From positions 1,930,875-1,994,874 of the forward strand of contig SDUX01000005.1 of assembly GCA_008729055.1 (NCBI GenBank): a stretch of DNA of 64,000 nucleotides, written 5' to 3'. Both the position numbers and the translations under genes were made by a program. Source of the DNA: Pyropia haitanensis (taxonomy: Eukaryota; Rhodophyta; Bangiophyceae; Bangiales; Bangiaceae). The number at the start of each line of letters is the position of its first letter. The first letter of the stretch is position 1. Below the pieces are notes generated by a model that worked only from the letters and a program-made list of their open reading frames with translations, was not told where the DNA came from and did no database searches. This document shows, piece by piece, positions 63,450 through 64,000 of the stretch.

Positions 63450-64000
63450 GCGCAGTGCCTCGGGGGTGGATGGGAGCGGAGGTGGGGTGCGTCCACAGGG
63501 CGGCGGTACTGCCGAGGACGGGATGGCGTGAGTGCCGGCCGTCTGATGGGGAGCCGCACCCCCCGTCGTCTGGGAGCACTGGCGAGCCAAGTCTTCTAGG
63601 CGTCCCAGCAGGGGGTCGATGCCGTTACGTCGGAGGACAGGAAGGTGGGAGGGTGATGAGGGCGGGATGGTGTCCGAAGTTGCCGGCGGTCAAAAGCACA
63701 TGCAACTCGCTGTGTGGAGAGTCCACTTTTCCGTCTGGCAGATGCGAGCGCGCACGGGCAGCGAGAGGGTGGCAGCGCTCCGTCACACCCCAGTGGCCCC
63801 GCTCGCATGTGGCCCCGCGCCGCGGCAATGACGCCGGTCGTCGCGCCTATGGCGGTGCTCCGACGGACCGCAGCACGGACGCGCCTCCTCCCCGCCATCT
63901 AGGCCGGGTGGCCCCAGACGGTGGCGGTCGATGCGGGCGGCGCCTGCCGGGTGTGGTCGTTGCAGTCTTCACAGCCGCCGTAGCCACAAAGAGGGGCCGC
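63450..64000. other. Upstream region of the NADPH oxidase gene
   Basis: Presumed promoter and leader of the oxidase. No TATA box or other gene was recognised; open frames here are short and on both strands. Confidence 0.4.

Overview
The window looks like nuclear DNA from a GC-rich eukaryote, most likely a red alga of the Bangiophyceae (Porphyra/Pyropia type). This rests on very high GC, intron-poor genes, dense LTR retrotransposons, and an NADPH oxidase with four extra membrane segments inside its NADPH-binding half, a layout I recall for red-algal respiratory burst oxidases. No rRNA, tRNA, CRISPR array or bacterial operon was seen. There is one assembly gap (N run, 18320-18817).

Positions 1-37460 are a nest of mobile elements. 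A CACTA (En/Spm, tnp2-type) transposase gene on the minus strand is cut in two: its N-terminal part lies at 36404-36827 and the rest at 2462-4874. Everything between (4875-36403) begins and ends with a 621-bp LTR flanked by the same 5-bp duplication GGCAG. Removing it restores an uninterrupted reading frame across the join. Inside lie two near-identical chromodomain Ty3/gypsy elements (family G1; copy A 4875-13505, copy C 27753-36403). Between them is about 14.2 kb holding a Copia element on the minus strand, the gap, a third decayed G1 copy on the minus strand (B, 18818-23348), and the 3' part of a second gypsy family with a chromodomain (D, 24558-27752). LTR sequences and target duplications pair A's left LTR with C's right LTR, so this is either recombination or an assembly cross-over. 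Most copy-to-copy differences are single-base indels in homopolymers, so many broken frames may be sequence errors. Both G1 copies carry a compact antisense unit between pol and the 3' LTR (TATA box in A, consensus splice donor, first-ATG 83-residue ORF, AATAAA).

Positions 37460-47530 contain no gene I can support. Most of this (about 38.2-46.7 kb) is a degenerate GC-rich tandem repeat with a period of roughly 60-70 bp.

Positions 47530-63590 hold four host-type genes, all on the minus strand and apparently without introns. In transcription order they are an NADPH oxidase (63449-60996), a TKL-like kinase with a very long proline-rich tail (59175-53695), a short LRR protein with an N-myristoylation-type start (53170-52350), and a two-membrane-span protein resembling ENaC/ASIC channels with an EF-hand just before the first span (50232-47530). 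Together these suggest ROS, calcium and phosphorylation signalling, but a functional link is only inferred from position.
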